From positions 941,097 through 1,005,096 of the forward strand of contig CAJNDS010002790.1 in NCBI GenBank assembly GCA_905221605.1: 64,000 nt of DNA, in the 5' to 3' direction. The notes under the pieces are model-generated. The model worked only from the letters and a program-made list of their open reading frames with translations, had not been told where the DNA came from and ran no database searches. Source of the stretch: Symbiodinium natans (lineage: Eukaryota > Sar > Dinophyceae > Suessiales > Symbiodiniaceae). The position numbers and the translations under genes were made by a program. Positions 51,441 to 61,440 of the stretch are shown piece after piece (position 1 is the first letter of the stretch; every line of letters begins with the position of its first letter).

Positions 51441-51537
51441 GTACTTTAGGGTTTAGGGCTTAGGGTGAAGGGTTTAGGGTTCAGGGTACCGTTATTTTCT
51501 TGGGCTTCTCTCTGGGACAACGGAGCTTCGTGTGCAG

Positions 51538-51639
51538 GAGGACTTGGCAGAGGTGCAGCAAGTCATCCGGAAATGGCTCCATGCCCCTTCCTCCGCAACC
51601 AGAGGCCCTGTAGAGGCACCGATGAGCCATCATCTTAGG
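51538..51639 (+). CDS. Exon candidate 9 of the chain, 34 codons
   Basis: Opens after CTTCGTGTGCAG, reads EDLAEVQQVIRKWLHAPSSA and then TRGPVEAPMSHHLR, and ends AGG|GTTTACGG. Phase 0-0. Confidence 0.57.
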
Positions 51640-51747
51640 GTTTACGGTTTAGGGTTTAGGGATTTGATAGGGTATGGCCCAGTATCCCCGTTGATATGCC
51701 CTAAAGCCCTGAACCCTGCTCTCTTGCGGACCCGAACTAACCTTCCC

Positions 51748-51880
51748 TAGGGGTCCATGTACCCAGATAGTATGTGTATATATATATATATACACATCAT
51801 ATATAGATAAATATGTATATATATGTATATATATATGTATATATATATATGTATATGTAATATGGGCCCTGAAGACATAC
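51748..51880. mobile_element. Family A element with expanded TA core
   Basis: TAGGGGTCCATGTACCCAGA ... ATATGGGCCC; (TA)n expansion in between. Confidence 0.6.
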
Positions 51881-52197
51881 CCCCAAACCCCACATGCCCC
51901 TGTCACGCTGTTTGGCCCTGGTCAGGTTTCCCCCCCCCCCCCCCGTCCTGGGATTGAAACAACCTTGGAACCCTTACATTCCTGGGTTCGCAAGAAGCCA
52001 CACCCCAAGCCCTAAACCCCAAAATTTGCCCTGAACCCTTCATCTCTTCAAGCCAAGCACCCTCCACCCCAACGCCTGAACCTTCCCCCACACCCTAAAC
52101 CCTAAACCCTAATCCCTAATCTCTGAACCCTAAACCCTAAACCCTAACCCCCTTCCCACACCGACACCCCACTAAGCCACGAAGACTTCAATCTCAG

Positions 52198-52244
52198 GAT
52201 CCCATCACTCGCGATGAGCCTGCGGTGCCTCAGCTAGTATTAGG
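52198..52244 (+). CDS. Exon candidate 10 of the chain
   Basis: Opens after TTCAATCTCAG beyond a C-strand run in phase 0, reads DPITRDEPAVPQLVL and ends GG|GTTTAGGG. Confidence 0.47.
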
Positions 52245-52694
52245 GTTTAGGGTTTAGGGTTCAGGGTTTAGGGTTTCGGGTTTAGGGTTCGGGGTACTTC
52301 TTGTCTTCTGGTTAGGTGTGGAGGGGATTGGAGAGGTAGGTTGCTTGTTCCATGTAGAAGGGGCTTAGGGCATTTAAACTTCCCAGTCAGACTTGCTTTC
52401 CTTTGGGGGGGGTATACGAGAATAGGGGACCCCTAAGTAGACCCCCCAAGTAGTAGGAGTCCCTTGTAACAAGCACCCCAGAGTTGCTGCGTGCTTCGGG
52501 ACTCCCCTACCCCTGTAGCCCCGCTCGGAGAACTGCGGTGGCCTGGAAGGCGAAACGTTGATGGGGGTGGTGGGCACGGCGATGATCGACCATGGGCGCA
52601 CGCGTGCGCGGACAGCCCCGGCAAACCCTAAACCCTAAACCCTAAACCCTAAACCCTAAACCCTAAACCCTAAACCCTAAACCCTAAACCCTAG

Positions 52695-52802
52695 ATGGTG
52701 CAAAGCCCGGTCGACTCACATCTTCTGAGAATGGCGACGTCGACGTCGAGTCTTAGGGCGGCGACTGAGGCCATTGAAGGCCGACCACTGCCACGATCGT
52801 AA
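52695..52802 (+). CDS. Candidate exon or small ORF between C- and G-strand arrays
   Basis: A C-strand array ends CCCTAG, then ATG reads MVQSPVDSHLLRMATSTSSL and RAATEAIEGRPLPRS to TAA. A consensus-like GTAAAC overlaps the stop; G-strand array follows at 52810. Confidence 0.45.
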   Translation: MVQSPVDSHLLRMATSTSSLRAATEAIEGRPLPRS

Positions 52803-53754
52803 ACCCCCGTTTAGGGTTTAGGGTTTAGGGTTTAGGGTTTAGGGTTTAGGGTTTAGGGTTTACTTTTCAACCAAGCAAGGATTCACTTTTCGTATGCTGT
52901 TTCTTGGGGGAGTAAGGGACTCAACAGTTCATCGTCTTGCGTAGAGACCTAGGGTTTTAAGATTTAGGGTGTAGGGTTTAGGGCAGCTTTCGGATAGTGC
53001 ACAGGTTTTGTTTTTTGTTATGGAACTTGAATGAAGCCACCAGAAAAAGGAAACCGTGTCACCTGCCATCTGGTCACTTCTCTAAATTATGGTCCCTTTG
53101 AGGGGGTTACGACTCTAAGGCGGCCCTGGATGTTCAGGGTTAACAAAGGACCATCATTTTGAGAAAGTGGCCTATAGGTTTTGTGACAACTTAACTTGCA
53201 CCCCCTGAGCAAACCAGGGTTTAGGGTTTGGGGTTCAGGGTTTAGGGTTTAGGGGGGGGGGGGGGGGGAGGGGTTAGGGTTTAGGGTTGTTGGTTGAGGG
53301 TGTAGAGCCGGGGTCTTGAAGTGCTTGCACACCCTAAGCCCGAAAAAGCCTGAACGTTGAGGGGTTTGGAGTTAGGTAGATCCGGGGTCTTGAATTGCTT
53401 GCACACCCTGCAACTCCAAATACCCGAAAGCCTTACAACCCCAAAGCCCTTGATCGCTACTGTAGCCCTAAACCCTAAACCCTAAACTCTGAGTCTGGAC
53501 GAACACAAAGTCTCCAAAGACCCCCCCCCCCCCTTCCCCAGCAGAGGGATTTAGGGAAGCTCCTGGAGTTTTGGTTCTTCCTTAGGTTAATTAGCTCAGT
53601 ATCAAGGGATTAAGACTTGTCCCCCGAAGGTTGTGCCAGTACAGGTTCCCCTTAATATATTCCGGGTATGGCCCTTATACTGCCTTAAGGACCTAAACCC
53701 TAAAGCCTACACCCTAAACCCTAAACCCTAAAACTGAAGGTTACAACCCGAAGG

Positions 53755-53875
53755 GTCCGAGGCCCTTGGGGCACGCTTACCCGTTATACACCATGTAAAT
53801 CCCAAAGTCCCATACTTCAGAATCCTTTAAACAAAGCAGGTAAGGGACCAAATGAAGCGACCATGTAACATCCCC
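53755..53875. mobile_element. Family G element (opposite orientation)
   Basis: GGCCCTTGGGGCACGC ... AAGGGACCAAATGAAGCGAC and CATGTAACATCCCC. Confidence 0.6.
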
Positions 53876-54134
53876 TAGACTCTAGCCCTAAACCCTGCAC
53901 TCTAAACCCTAAACCCGAAACCCTAAACCCTGAATGCGGGCCCCATCGCCTTCGGGGAAACTCGAAGTGGACCCATCATGGATGAAACCTGTAGCGCGGG
54001 GCAAGGCCGCTGAACTGTTAAAACTGTACATCCTACACCCCCTTACGCCCCCTAAACCCTAAACCCTAAACCCTACACCCTACACCCTAACCCTAAACCC
54101 TAAACCCTTGCTAAACACACCCGCATATCAGCAG

Positions 54135-54242
54135 AGACTCCCCAGGCAGAATGCGAGGTCTCGGAGGACCCAGACACTCAGCGGGCCGTGAACCGATTCT
54201 TCGAGGCTCCTTGCGGTTTCCAATTGCGACTTTTGGGCTGGG
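54135..54242 (+). CDS. Exon candidate before a palindromic telomere-repeat intron
   Basis: Opens after CATATCAGCAG, reads TPQAECEVSEDPDTQRAVNR and then FFEAPCGFQLRLLGW, and ends G|GTTTAGGG. Confidence 0.53.
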
Positions 54243-54555
54243 GTTTAGGGTTTAGGGTTTAGGGTTTAGGGTTTAGGGTTTAGGGTTTAGGGTTTAGGGT
54301 TTAGGGTTTAGGGTTTAGGGTTTAGGGTTTAGGGTTTAGGGTTAGGGTTTGGGGTTTGGGGTTTAGGGTTTAGGGTTTTTAGGGTTTAGGGTATTAGGGT
54401 TCAGGGTACATGAGGCAGCCCATTTGGGCAGTAACCCTAAACCCCTAAACCCCTAAACCCCTAAACCCCTAAACCCCTAAACCCCTAAACCCCTAAACCC
54501 CTAAACCCCTAAACCCCTAAACCCTAAGCCCTAAACCCTAAACCCCAAACCCTAG
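54243..54555. repeat. G-strand then C-strand telomere arrays (inverted pair)
   Basis: About 22 G-strand heptamers (54243-54405), a short spacer (54406-54431), then ~12 C-strand octamers CCCCTAAA and a few heptamers. The RNA could fold into a hairpin well over 80 bp long. Confidence 0.95.
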
Positions 54556-54657
54556 CTGCGCAACCCCCGGGCGTTTGTGGTGGGGGACTTGGGCCTTGGT
54601 CGCAAATTCTTGGACTTTTTGTCGCACACCCAAGGGGCGCCCAGACCCCTTTCTTAA
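54556..54657 (+). CDS. Candidate terminal exon, 33 codons
   Basis: The C-strand array ends CCCTAG. Reads LRNPRAFVVGDLGLGRKFLD and then FLSHTQGAPRPLS before TAA. The phase left by 54242 would instead read AAQPPGVCGGGLGPW..., also open, so linkage is unresolved. Confidence 0.45.
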   Translation: MRNPRAFVVGDLGLGRKFLDFLSHTQGAPRPLS

Positions 54658-55156
54658 GGGATGCTACTTCAAGAACACTCGAAGCCCTAAACCCCAAACC
54701 CCAATTCCTAAACCCTATAAACCCTAAACCCTGAACCGTAAACCCCTTCGTTAGTTAAGGCCCACTCGTTGCTTAAGTCATGAATGTCAGGATCCGCAAC
54801 ACCCCCCCCATACCACTTCATCAAAGGAATACACCTTAAGTCATAGGAATTGCCTTCCCTTCTCTGGGCATTTCTCAAGAGAGAAGGGTCCCCCGAATGT
54901 GCCCCCAAAATAGTATCATCCTTCCCACCCTCCCACCCCCCAAAAAAAAAGAAAGCAATAACAATAACAAGTAACAAGAAGAAGAAGAAGAAAAATAAGA
55001 ATAAGAAGAATAATAAATATATATATATATATGTATATGTATGTATGTATGTCTAGAGGTACTAGCGGCAGGTTTAAATCGACCCTGCTGGGAGGGCAAA
55101 GTCGGGGGTGACGAGATCACCCCCAAGATTAGGAGCCCCTATACCCTATGTACTAG

Positions 55157-55263
55157 ATACCCAAAGCTCCTATGTAGTACCTTTTTGGGGTAACATACTA
55201 GAATCCTCTATAGCTAACTCCTCTATAGCTAAACCCAAAAAGGAACTACTTGGAGCCTTTGGA
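55157..55263. mobile_element. Family I element
   Basis: CCAAAGCTCCTATGTAGTAC ... AAGGAACTACTTGGAGCCTTTGG. Confidence 0.75.
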
Positions 55264-55459
55264 TAAGCCCTAACCATTGCAGTGTCTATAGCCCTTTTTC
55301 GGGAGCATACGGCGACAAAACCTAACTGCTCGAGGACCCAGCCCATACCCTAAACCCTAAACCCTAAACCCTAAACCCTAAACCCTAAACCCTAAACCGA
55401 AGCCAGGATGCGTCACCACTGCTGCGCATGAAGACAAAGGATTCAGGGTGTAAGGGCAT

Positions 55460-55540
55460 AGTATAGGGGTCGGAACAGGTACTAATAGTATTCCTTATGG
55501 GTCTATATCTAAATATACTACAGTAACCCCCCCCTCATTT
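55460..55540. mobile_element. Family K element, second copy
   Basis: AGGGGTCGGAACAGGTACTA, AGTATTCCTTATGGGTC, ATACTACAGTAACCCCCCCC: matches 16567-16640. Confidence 0.75.
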
Positions 55541-55825
55541 GGGGTCCCCCAAATGTTGTGTGTGCTTGCCCATGGCATGTTGAGTCATTTTTAGGCAACG
55601 AAACCTTCCGTGGCGTGCCAGCCAAGAGCAGGAGCCGACGATAGGCCTAGATTAAAACTCGAAACCCCGAAAGCCCCAAAAGCACCCAAAAGGGTCCATG
55701 TGCCTATATAGGGTTTAGGCTTAGAGTTCAGGGTTTAGGGTTGGCCTCTGAATTATGTTTGGTGAGTGACCCACCTGCAAGTAACGCAAGCCCCGTTGTG
55801 GCGTGCAGTTTAAACCCACCTCTGT

Positions 55826-56013
55826 CTCTTAGTAGGGATGAGGGAATTAGGGCCCTACATATGTATATACATATATACATTATTATATATGCATACCCTT
55901 TAAGGGAATCTATAAAGTACTCATAGGGCCCTCTCTCTTATATATATATATATACCCTTGAAGGGATTGTATAGGGTACCTCATTCCCTCATTCCCTACT
56001 AAGAACCACCATA
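55826..56013. mobile_element. Family D element, compound
   Basis: GTCTCTTAGTAGGGATGAGG ... CATTCCCTACTAAGAACCA with two internal TA-rich half-elements in tandem (CCCTTTAAGGGAATCTATA and CCCTTGAAGGGATTGTATA). Confidence 0.82.
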
Positions 56014-56223
56014 ACGCCTAAATTCTGAGCCGAGGTAGGCCCGTGCCCTTCTGGGCTATAAAGAAACCCTGAACCGTTTAGGGTTTTTAGGGTTTAGGGG
56101 TTTAGGGTTTAGGGGTTTAGGTTTTAGGGTTTGGGGTTTGGGGTTTGGGGTTTGGGTTGGGTTTAAGGTTCTGGGTCTTGGTACCCCCAAACCCGTAAGC
56201 CCAAACGCCCAACCCCTCATTCT

Positions 56224-56362
56224 AAGGGAAGGGACATGGTCCCTCGACATGGTCCGTTACCTTCCTTAAAGGTTTCTGAAGTATGAGCCCTTGGGTTTTC
56301 AGGTGTGTAAGGAGTATATGAGGGCTCCTCAATTAATCAAGGTCCAATGAAGGGATACGTAA
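56224..56362. mobile_element. Family G element
   Basis: GGGACATGGTCCCTCGACAT ... GGGATACGTAACTATC. Confidence 0.63.
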
Positions 56363-56463
56363 CTATCACAGTAGCAGGTTGAAATTTTCAGCTCTTAAAA
56401 AACCCTCGGGTTTGGCTTGAGCAGACGTGTTTCATGACTTGCGGTGATTAGGGCTTAAGCTTC

Positions 56464-56563
56464 ACTCCAAGCGTCCATGTACCCCTATAGTATATGGGCC
56501 CTAAAGCTGGAACCCCTGAAGGCCCAAGTATATACTCTATAAATTCACATGGACCCTTGGGTG
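56464..56563. mobile_element. Family A element
   Basis: CCAAGCGTCCATGTACCCCT ... TTCACATGGACCCTTGGG, with GGGCCCTAAAGC and AAGGCCCAAGTATATACTCT. Confidence 0.8.
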
Positions 56564-57634
56564 GTTGCAGCGCTCCGGCTTGCCCGGTGAGGAGGCAACG
56601 TCTACAAGGCGTATCTGCGCGCCTTGGTTGCATGCGTAGCGATGCCCTCACTCCGGCCCTTAGCCTCAGACCTCCATTGACAGAATCCTGAAAAAGTCCA
56701 TTTTCAAGCCCTAAGCCGTAACCTAGATCCTGACACCCTGAACCCTAAACCCCAAACCGCCGCCTTTCAAGGGCCCTAGAAGCCCCAAACGCTAAACCCT
56801 AAACCCCTAAACCCTAACCCCATGCGCGCTTAACCACAAAAGCCTTACGCGTGGCGCTCGGAGGCCTGCAGAAGTGCCGGCGAGAGATCTGCTGGAAGCC
56901 CTGCGCAGTGGCCGCGTGCCCGGCGTTCAGGGTTAGGTTTAGGGTTTAGGGTTTTAGGGTTAGGGTGTAGGGTTTAGGGTTTAGGGCTTTATACAATTCT
57001 GGGTTTGGGGTTTAGGTTTAGGGCTACGTTTGGGTTTGGGGATTTAGGGTTAGGGCTAGTTCGTAGGGAACGGTTCGGGAATGGATTGGGCCTAAGGACT
57101 CTTTCAGGGTCTAGGCTTGTTTTTGGGGTTCAGGTTTGGGGTTGGGATGTAGGGTTTACAGGTTCTAAGTTTCAAGTGTGGGGACGCGGAGGGGCAGGAA
57201 GGAGGAAGGGGAAACACTCACAGAGCACACAATGATCTCGAATCACAACCGCACGCTCGACAAGAGCACAAAGAGACAGGAAAATTTCATAAAAGCCTTC
57301 AGGGCCTTGTGCACGCATATGGCAAGCCACTTGCAGGAGCATACGCGAGCGCCAGCAGGAAACTTGGCAATGAGTGGTGGCAGGAAAATCGGCGTAAAAT
57401 GGGTGTATATATATGTATGTAATATGGTTCCGTGTCCCGTGTCGGTTTACCCCCCTCCCCCAACCCCCCCCCCCCCCCCCCCCCCCATGGTACCCCCCCC
57501 CCCCCCCCAACCCCCCCCCCCCCCCCACCCCCCTAAACCCTAAACCCTAAACCCCAAAACTCAAACCCTAAACCCAAAACCCCTAAACCCGTAAACCCCT
57601 AAACCCTAAACCCCAAACCCTAAACCCTCAACCC

Positions 57635-57690
57635 AAACCCCAACCACAGCACCCCACAGGGGGGCCCAAACCACAGGGGGGCGGGGCGGG
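57635..57690. repeat. Unit duplicated at 57914-57978
   Basis: AACCACAGCACCCCACAGGG followed by GGGCCCAAACCACAGG and GGCGGGGCGGGG recurs ~275 bp downstream nearly unchanged. Variant telomere arrays lie between. Confidence 0.9.
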
Positions 57691-57734
57691 GACCCTAAAC
57701 CCTAAACCCTAAACCATCAACCCTAAAGCCTAAA

Positions 57735-57905
57735 CCCTAAACCCTAAAACCCTAAAACCCTAAAACCCTAAAACCCTAAAACCCTAAAACCCTAAAACCC
57801 TTAAACCCTTAAACCCTTAAACCCTTAAACCCTTAAACCCTTAAACCCTTAAACCCTTAAACCCTCAACCCTCAACCCTCAACCCTTAACCCTAAACCCT
57901 AAACC
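57735..57905. repeat. Variant telomere arrays CCCTAAAA, CCCTTAAA, CCCTCAA
   Basis: Blocks of one variant at a time: ~7 CCCTAAAA, ~9 CCCTTAAA, ~3 CCCTCAA, then CCCTAAA. This indicates local amplification of variants. Confidence 0.95.
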
Positions 57906-57979
57906 CTAAACAAACCCAAACCCCAACCACAGCACCCCACAGGGGGGCCCAAACCACAGGGGCGCGGGGCGGGGAAAGA

Positions 57980-58120
57980 ATTTTTGGTGGGGGGGGCGGG
58001 GGGGGGGGGGTGGCGGGCATGGGGGGGGCATGGGGGGGGTGTACCATGGGGTGGGGGGGGGTGCGGGGGGGGGGGTGCGGGGGGGGGGGTGGGGGGGGGG
58101 GGGGGGGCAGCGACGCTGCA
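57980..58120. repeat. Poly-G rich tract followed by AT microsatellite
   Basis: G8-G18 runs broken by short spacers, then (AT)n at 58122-58152. The mirror-type C-rich tract is at 57452-57535. Confidence 0.95.
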
Positions 58121-58162
58121 CCATATATACATATATATATATATATATATATGTATATGTGC

Positions 58163-58275
58163 CTAGGACCCGGAGTAGGCCCTTATATCCTTTTGTAGAG
58201 GTTTAGGTTTCCATATAAGCCCCTTTAAACCAAAAAGGGCACCCTTCTTATTCCTAGACCACTCTCGGATCTAGG
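58163..58275. mobile_element. Family F element
   Basis: CCTAGGACCCGGAGTAGGCC ... AAACCAAAAAGGGCACCC and TTCCTAGACC. Confidence 0.7.
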
Positions 58276-58583
58276 CGAGTAAAACGATACCCCCTTGAGG
58301 CCCCAGTATATACTATATAGGTACATGGAGCTACACGACCCTAAAGCCAGGATGGCAGATTAAGAGTGGGGCTAAAGATCACTGATTCATAGCCACGCTT
58401 CAAAAAGTGTGCCCTAGACTTTAACCGCATTGCGGGGGCCTTTATAAAGGATCAGGGACGCAAGGGAGGGAGGGAACCGCAGGAAAGCTAGAGCCTTACC
58501 AAGCAGGCTCAGGGAATATTAGGGAACATATCCCCCTTGGGTTTAGGTTTTTGAGTTCAGGGTACAGGGTTTAGGGTGAACAG

Positions 58584-58646
58584 GCCTTGCGGCCCACCAC
58601 CCGTGAGGCCTGGACGCAGATCACCGAGATGCTCTTGTGCGCCTTG
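58584..58646 (+). CDS. Exon candidate, 21 codons, phase 0-0
   Basis: Opens after GGGTGAACAG, reads ALRPTTREAWTQITEMLLCA and then L, and ends TTG|GTATGC. Confidence 0.48.
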
Positions 58647-58880
58647 GTATGCATTTCTGGGCCACAGTTTCGGGTTCGGAGTGTGGTTAAGGTTTAGGGT
58701 TGAGGGTTTAGGGTTCAGGGTTCAGGGTTTGGTGTGTTGAAAGCGTCTCGGTAGTTTCTAGTTTAGGACACTTGTAACAGCGGCTGGTTTGTCGTCGTGC
58801 CGCTCCCAGAATATTGCTGGAACCTAATTGGCTGCCGAAATCATTCCCTTCTGACCCCCATATAGACTATCATTGTGGTA

Positions 58881-58985
58881 GTCCAGTGGTGCTCTTTGCC
58901 CTTGTTTTGGGTTCAAGGTTCCCTGAAAAGTACCCAACCCAACAAAGGGAACCCTTGTTATAATATGGTTCCTGGCCTACCAAGC
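58881..58985. mobile_element. Family J element
   Basis: AGTGGTGCTCTTTGCCCTTG ... CAAAGGGAACCCTTGTTATA. Confidence 0.63.
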
Positions 58986-59559
58986 CTTTAAAGCCACCCC
59001 ACACACCCATTCTAAACAGATAGATAGGACCCGATATGCTCGGAGAGGTCGGTAACCCTCAGCCCCAAACGCTAAACCCTAAACCCTAAACCCATCTAAA
59101 CCCTAAACTCTCCACCCTAAAGCCTGAGCCCAAAGCAGGCTCCAGCCCTTCACACTTAGGCTGCCGCGGCCTTGTGAGTCGGGGAAACTCTTATGCCCTA
59201 AGACATCAGGGAAGGTTTTGGCGAGTTTGGGGAGTTTCTAGTGGGTTAGGGGGTTTAGAGCGTTAGGGAGTTTAGGGAGACTGGGGAGTTTACGGCGTTT
59301 AGATGGATTAAGGGGGTTAGGGAATTTAGGCGTTAGGGTTGCAGGGATCCTTGTCCAAGAGGCCCGGAATCCTTGGGCATCACCCCTTTCTCTCGACAAC
59401 CACGAACCCTAAACCCTAAACCCTAGGGTAAAGTTTTGGTACATGGACCCTTTAAGTGAGGTATCACCCCTTCGACAACGACCTCTGCTTCAAGCAGAAG
59501 CCACGAAGTGGCAGCCGCGGCGCGATCGATCGCAAGGGCAAGGCCCTGGCATGCTTGGG

Positions 59560-59675
59560 GTTTGCGGGGTTTAGGGTTTAGGGTTTGGGGTTTGGGGTTT
59601 GGGGTTTGGGGTTTGGGGTTTGGGGTTTGGGGTTTAGGGTTTGGGGTTTGGGGTTTGGGGTTTGGGGTTTGGGTT
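59560..59675. repeat. G-strand variant array GGGTTTG
   Basis: About 13 GGGTTTG heptamers with two canonical units. The Gly/Val/Trp/Leu frames across it are artefacts. Confidence 0.95.
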
Positions 59676-59679
59676 TTTT

Positions 59680-60040
59680 TTCGGGGTCTTTAGGAGCTAG
59701 CGAAGGTCATTTCCCGTTCACCTCACGCCTACACCCTGACCCACACCCTGCGTTTTGCCTCATTTCTAACATAGTATCCTAAAACCACCTCACCACTAAC
59801 CCTAAACCAAAGCCCCCTGAACACAATCCAGAACACAAAGCATCTCCCAAACCACAACTAAAACAACCACCCAGTGAACCAACCTGAATGTCCAACCTCA
59901 TCTCATCGATCATCCATCATAATGCCCCTAAACCAGATGTAACCGGGAATTTGAAAACCCCCTTAGAATCCTCGGCAAAGACATTGTACTGAACTTAGAC
60001 CCTTTAATTTTACGGGAGAACAAGTCTGAATTCTGAGAAC
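59680..60040. other. 5' flank of the GTPase gene
   Basis: C/A-rich sequence almost free of telomere-like units, with no clear TATA or spliced-leader relic. Probably holds the promoter or 5' UTR, since 60034 has an in-frame stop. Confidence 0.45.
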
Positions 60041-60090
60041 CTCAAGAGAAGTTGGCTTTTCACAGCCGTGCATCTCTACGGCCATCGCAG

Positions 60091-61440
60091 ATGGCGTCGT
60101 TGGTTTGGTATCCTCGCGGCAGCTTTCCTAAAGGTCTGCCATGGAAGCCGCGGGAAAGCAGCCGAACTGATCCAGGTCAGATGCGCAACACCATGTGCAC
60201 AAGGCCGACTATGATTGGGCTTGCATCCTGCCTCTGGGGTCTTGCTCTCTCCTGGTCGCGCAGCGGCCGTCGAGCTACGATTGGTCACCGTGTGGCAGCT
60301 GGCCAACGGCGTGCGCGGGCAGGAAACGAATTCAAGAAGGATGGCTTCACCGAAGAAGATATTCAAGATGAGTTCGACGCTCTTCTCATGGATTTGATCC
60401 AGTCTCCACCGATCCGCATGTTCTTCATGGGAAAGCGTGGTGAAGGGAAGTCAACCTTGATCAACAGTTTACGTGGTCTCCCACCCTCACATTCTGAGGC
60501 AGCACCAGTTGGTGCAGAGGAGACTACAACGAAAGAAAGGACATACGAGCACCTCGGCATGCACCTGAATGATTTGCCAGGGTGTGAAGGCAACGTCGAA
60601 ACAGCAAGCATGGGAGAGGAATACATCGAAAAGTACCGGCTGAAGGAGGCGGACGCCTGCGTATTCGTGTATACGACAGTACTTGAGCCGAGAATGCTGG
60701 AATGTGCGATTATGCTGCAGGTAGGTCATGGTGTTCCTACCTTTCTCGTCCGCAACAAAGTTGGTACCGCATGCCGAGACGAGGTCGCAGACGGGAATGC
60801 CACTGACGAGTCAGAAGCCTTTCAACACATTCATGACACAGCCTTGCGCCAAGTTTCAAACGCAGGCAAGATGTACAGCCTTTTCAAAGAGGAGTCTCGG
60901 CTTTACTTGGTGGAAGCAAGATATCGTGATGTTGTCAAAGAGCCGAAGGAGTTGTACCAGAAGGAATTTCACCGCTTCAAGGATGCTTTGGCGGCGCAGA
61001 TTCGCGATGAAGGAAGGCGCCAGCAGGCAGAAGCAATGTTTGCAGGAAAATCGAAAGAGCTGGCGCGTCTCAGGGCAAAAGCCTGTATGAACATCGTATT
61101 CAACCACTGTCTTGTCGGTGCATTTGCCGGCAAGATTCCAGGGCTGATTTACAGGCAGCGGAGGAAGGTGTTAAAAGCCTTCATGAAGCAGTTTGGCTTG
61201 ACTGCGGAGTATTTGACGAAAGAGAACGGGGACAAGCTGATGGTGGCAGCGCTGGGAAGACAGACTGGGACCAAGGAGGTCATGGACCAGATTGCCCTGA
61301 ATTCACTTGGAGTGATTTTGGAGGTTGCGGGACTGATGATGTATAGGTTCTGCAGGCGTGTCGTGCGCCAGTTGGAGCCCATCGCAGCAAAGTATTACAA
61401 GATGACGTTTGAGCGCACTTTGCGTGCGCCAGATCGTTAG
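60091..61440 (+). CDS. IRG-like (immunity-related) dynamin-type GTPase, single uninterrupted frame
   Basis: 449 codons plus stop. A P-loop GKRGEGKS lies at residues 114-121 and is followed by TLINSLRG, the form found in IRG/p47 GTPases. A threonine cluster at 145-147 fits G2, DLPG at 161-164 is G3, and NKVG at 222-225 sits where IRGs have TKVD, so the G4 aspartate is absent. The C-terminal ~130 residues are helical and basic, as in the IRG helical domain. Known IRGs bind GTP and act on membranes, for example on pathogen vacuoles in vertebrates; the role in a protist is unknown. The first in-frame ATG is 60091, after an in-frame stop at 60034. A second ATG at 60181 would place a hydrophobic stretch (IGLASCLWGLALS) near the N-terminus followed by an Arg-rich segment, which looks like a signal or targeting peptide. 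No telomere-like repeat interrupts the gene, unlike everything else here. Family call is firm; start and localisation are not. Confidence 0.87.
   Translation: MASLVWYPRGSFPKGLPWKPRESSRTDPGQMRNTMCTRPTMIGLASCLWGLALSWSRSGRRATIGHRVAAGQRRARAGNEFKKDGFTEEDIQDEFDALLMDLIQSPPIRMFFMGKRGEGKSTLINSLRGLPPSHSEAAPVGAEETTTKERTYEHLGMHLNDLPGCEGNVETASMGEEYIEKYRLKEADACVFVYTTVLEPRMLECAIMLQVGHGVPTFLVRNKVGTACRDEVADGNATDESEAFQHIHDTALRQVSNAGKMYSLFKEESRLYLVEARYRDVVKEPKELYQKEFHRFKDALAAQIRDEGRRQQAEAMFAGKSKELARLRAKACMNIVFNHCLVGAFAGKIPGLIYRQRRKVLKAFMKQFGLTAEYLTKENGDKLMVAALGRQTGTKEVMDQIALNSLGVILEVAGLMMYRFCRRVVRQLEPIAAKYYKMTFERTLRAPDR

Noticed and set aside
57178-58198. Pro- and Gly-rich frames around poly-C/poly-G
   Set aside because: Homopolymer artefacts.
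58647-58667. A 21 nt intron between 58584-58646 and a following CAG
   Set aside because: Too short for a spliceosomal intron; the true acceptor must lie further on.
59508-59782. Gly-Val-Trp-Gly-Leu repeat protein
   Set aside because: Reads the GGGTTTG heptamer array in phase; no unique coding sequence.
60000-60060. Spliced-leader relic upstream of the GTPase
   Set aside because: CCTCAAG before 60046 is too short and lacks the rest of the conserved 22-mer.
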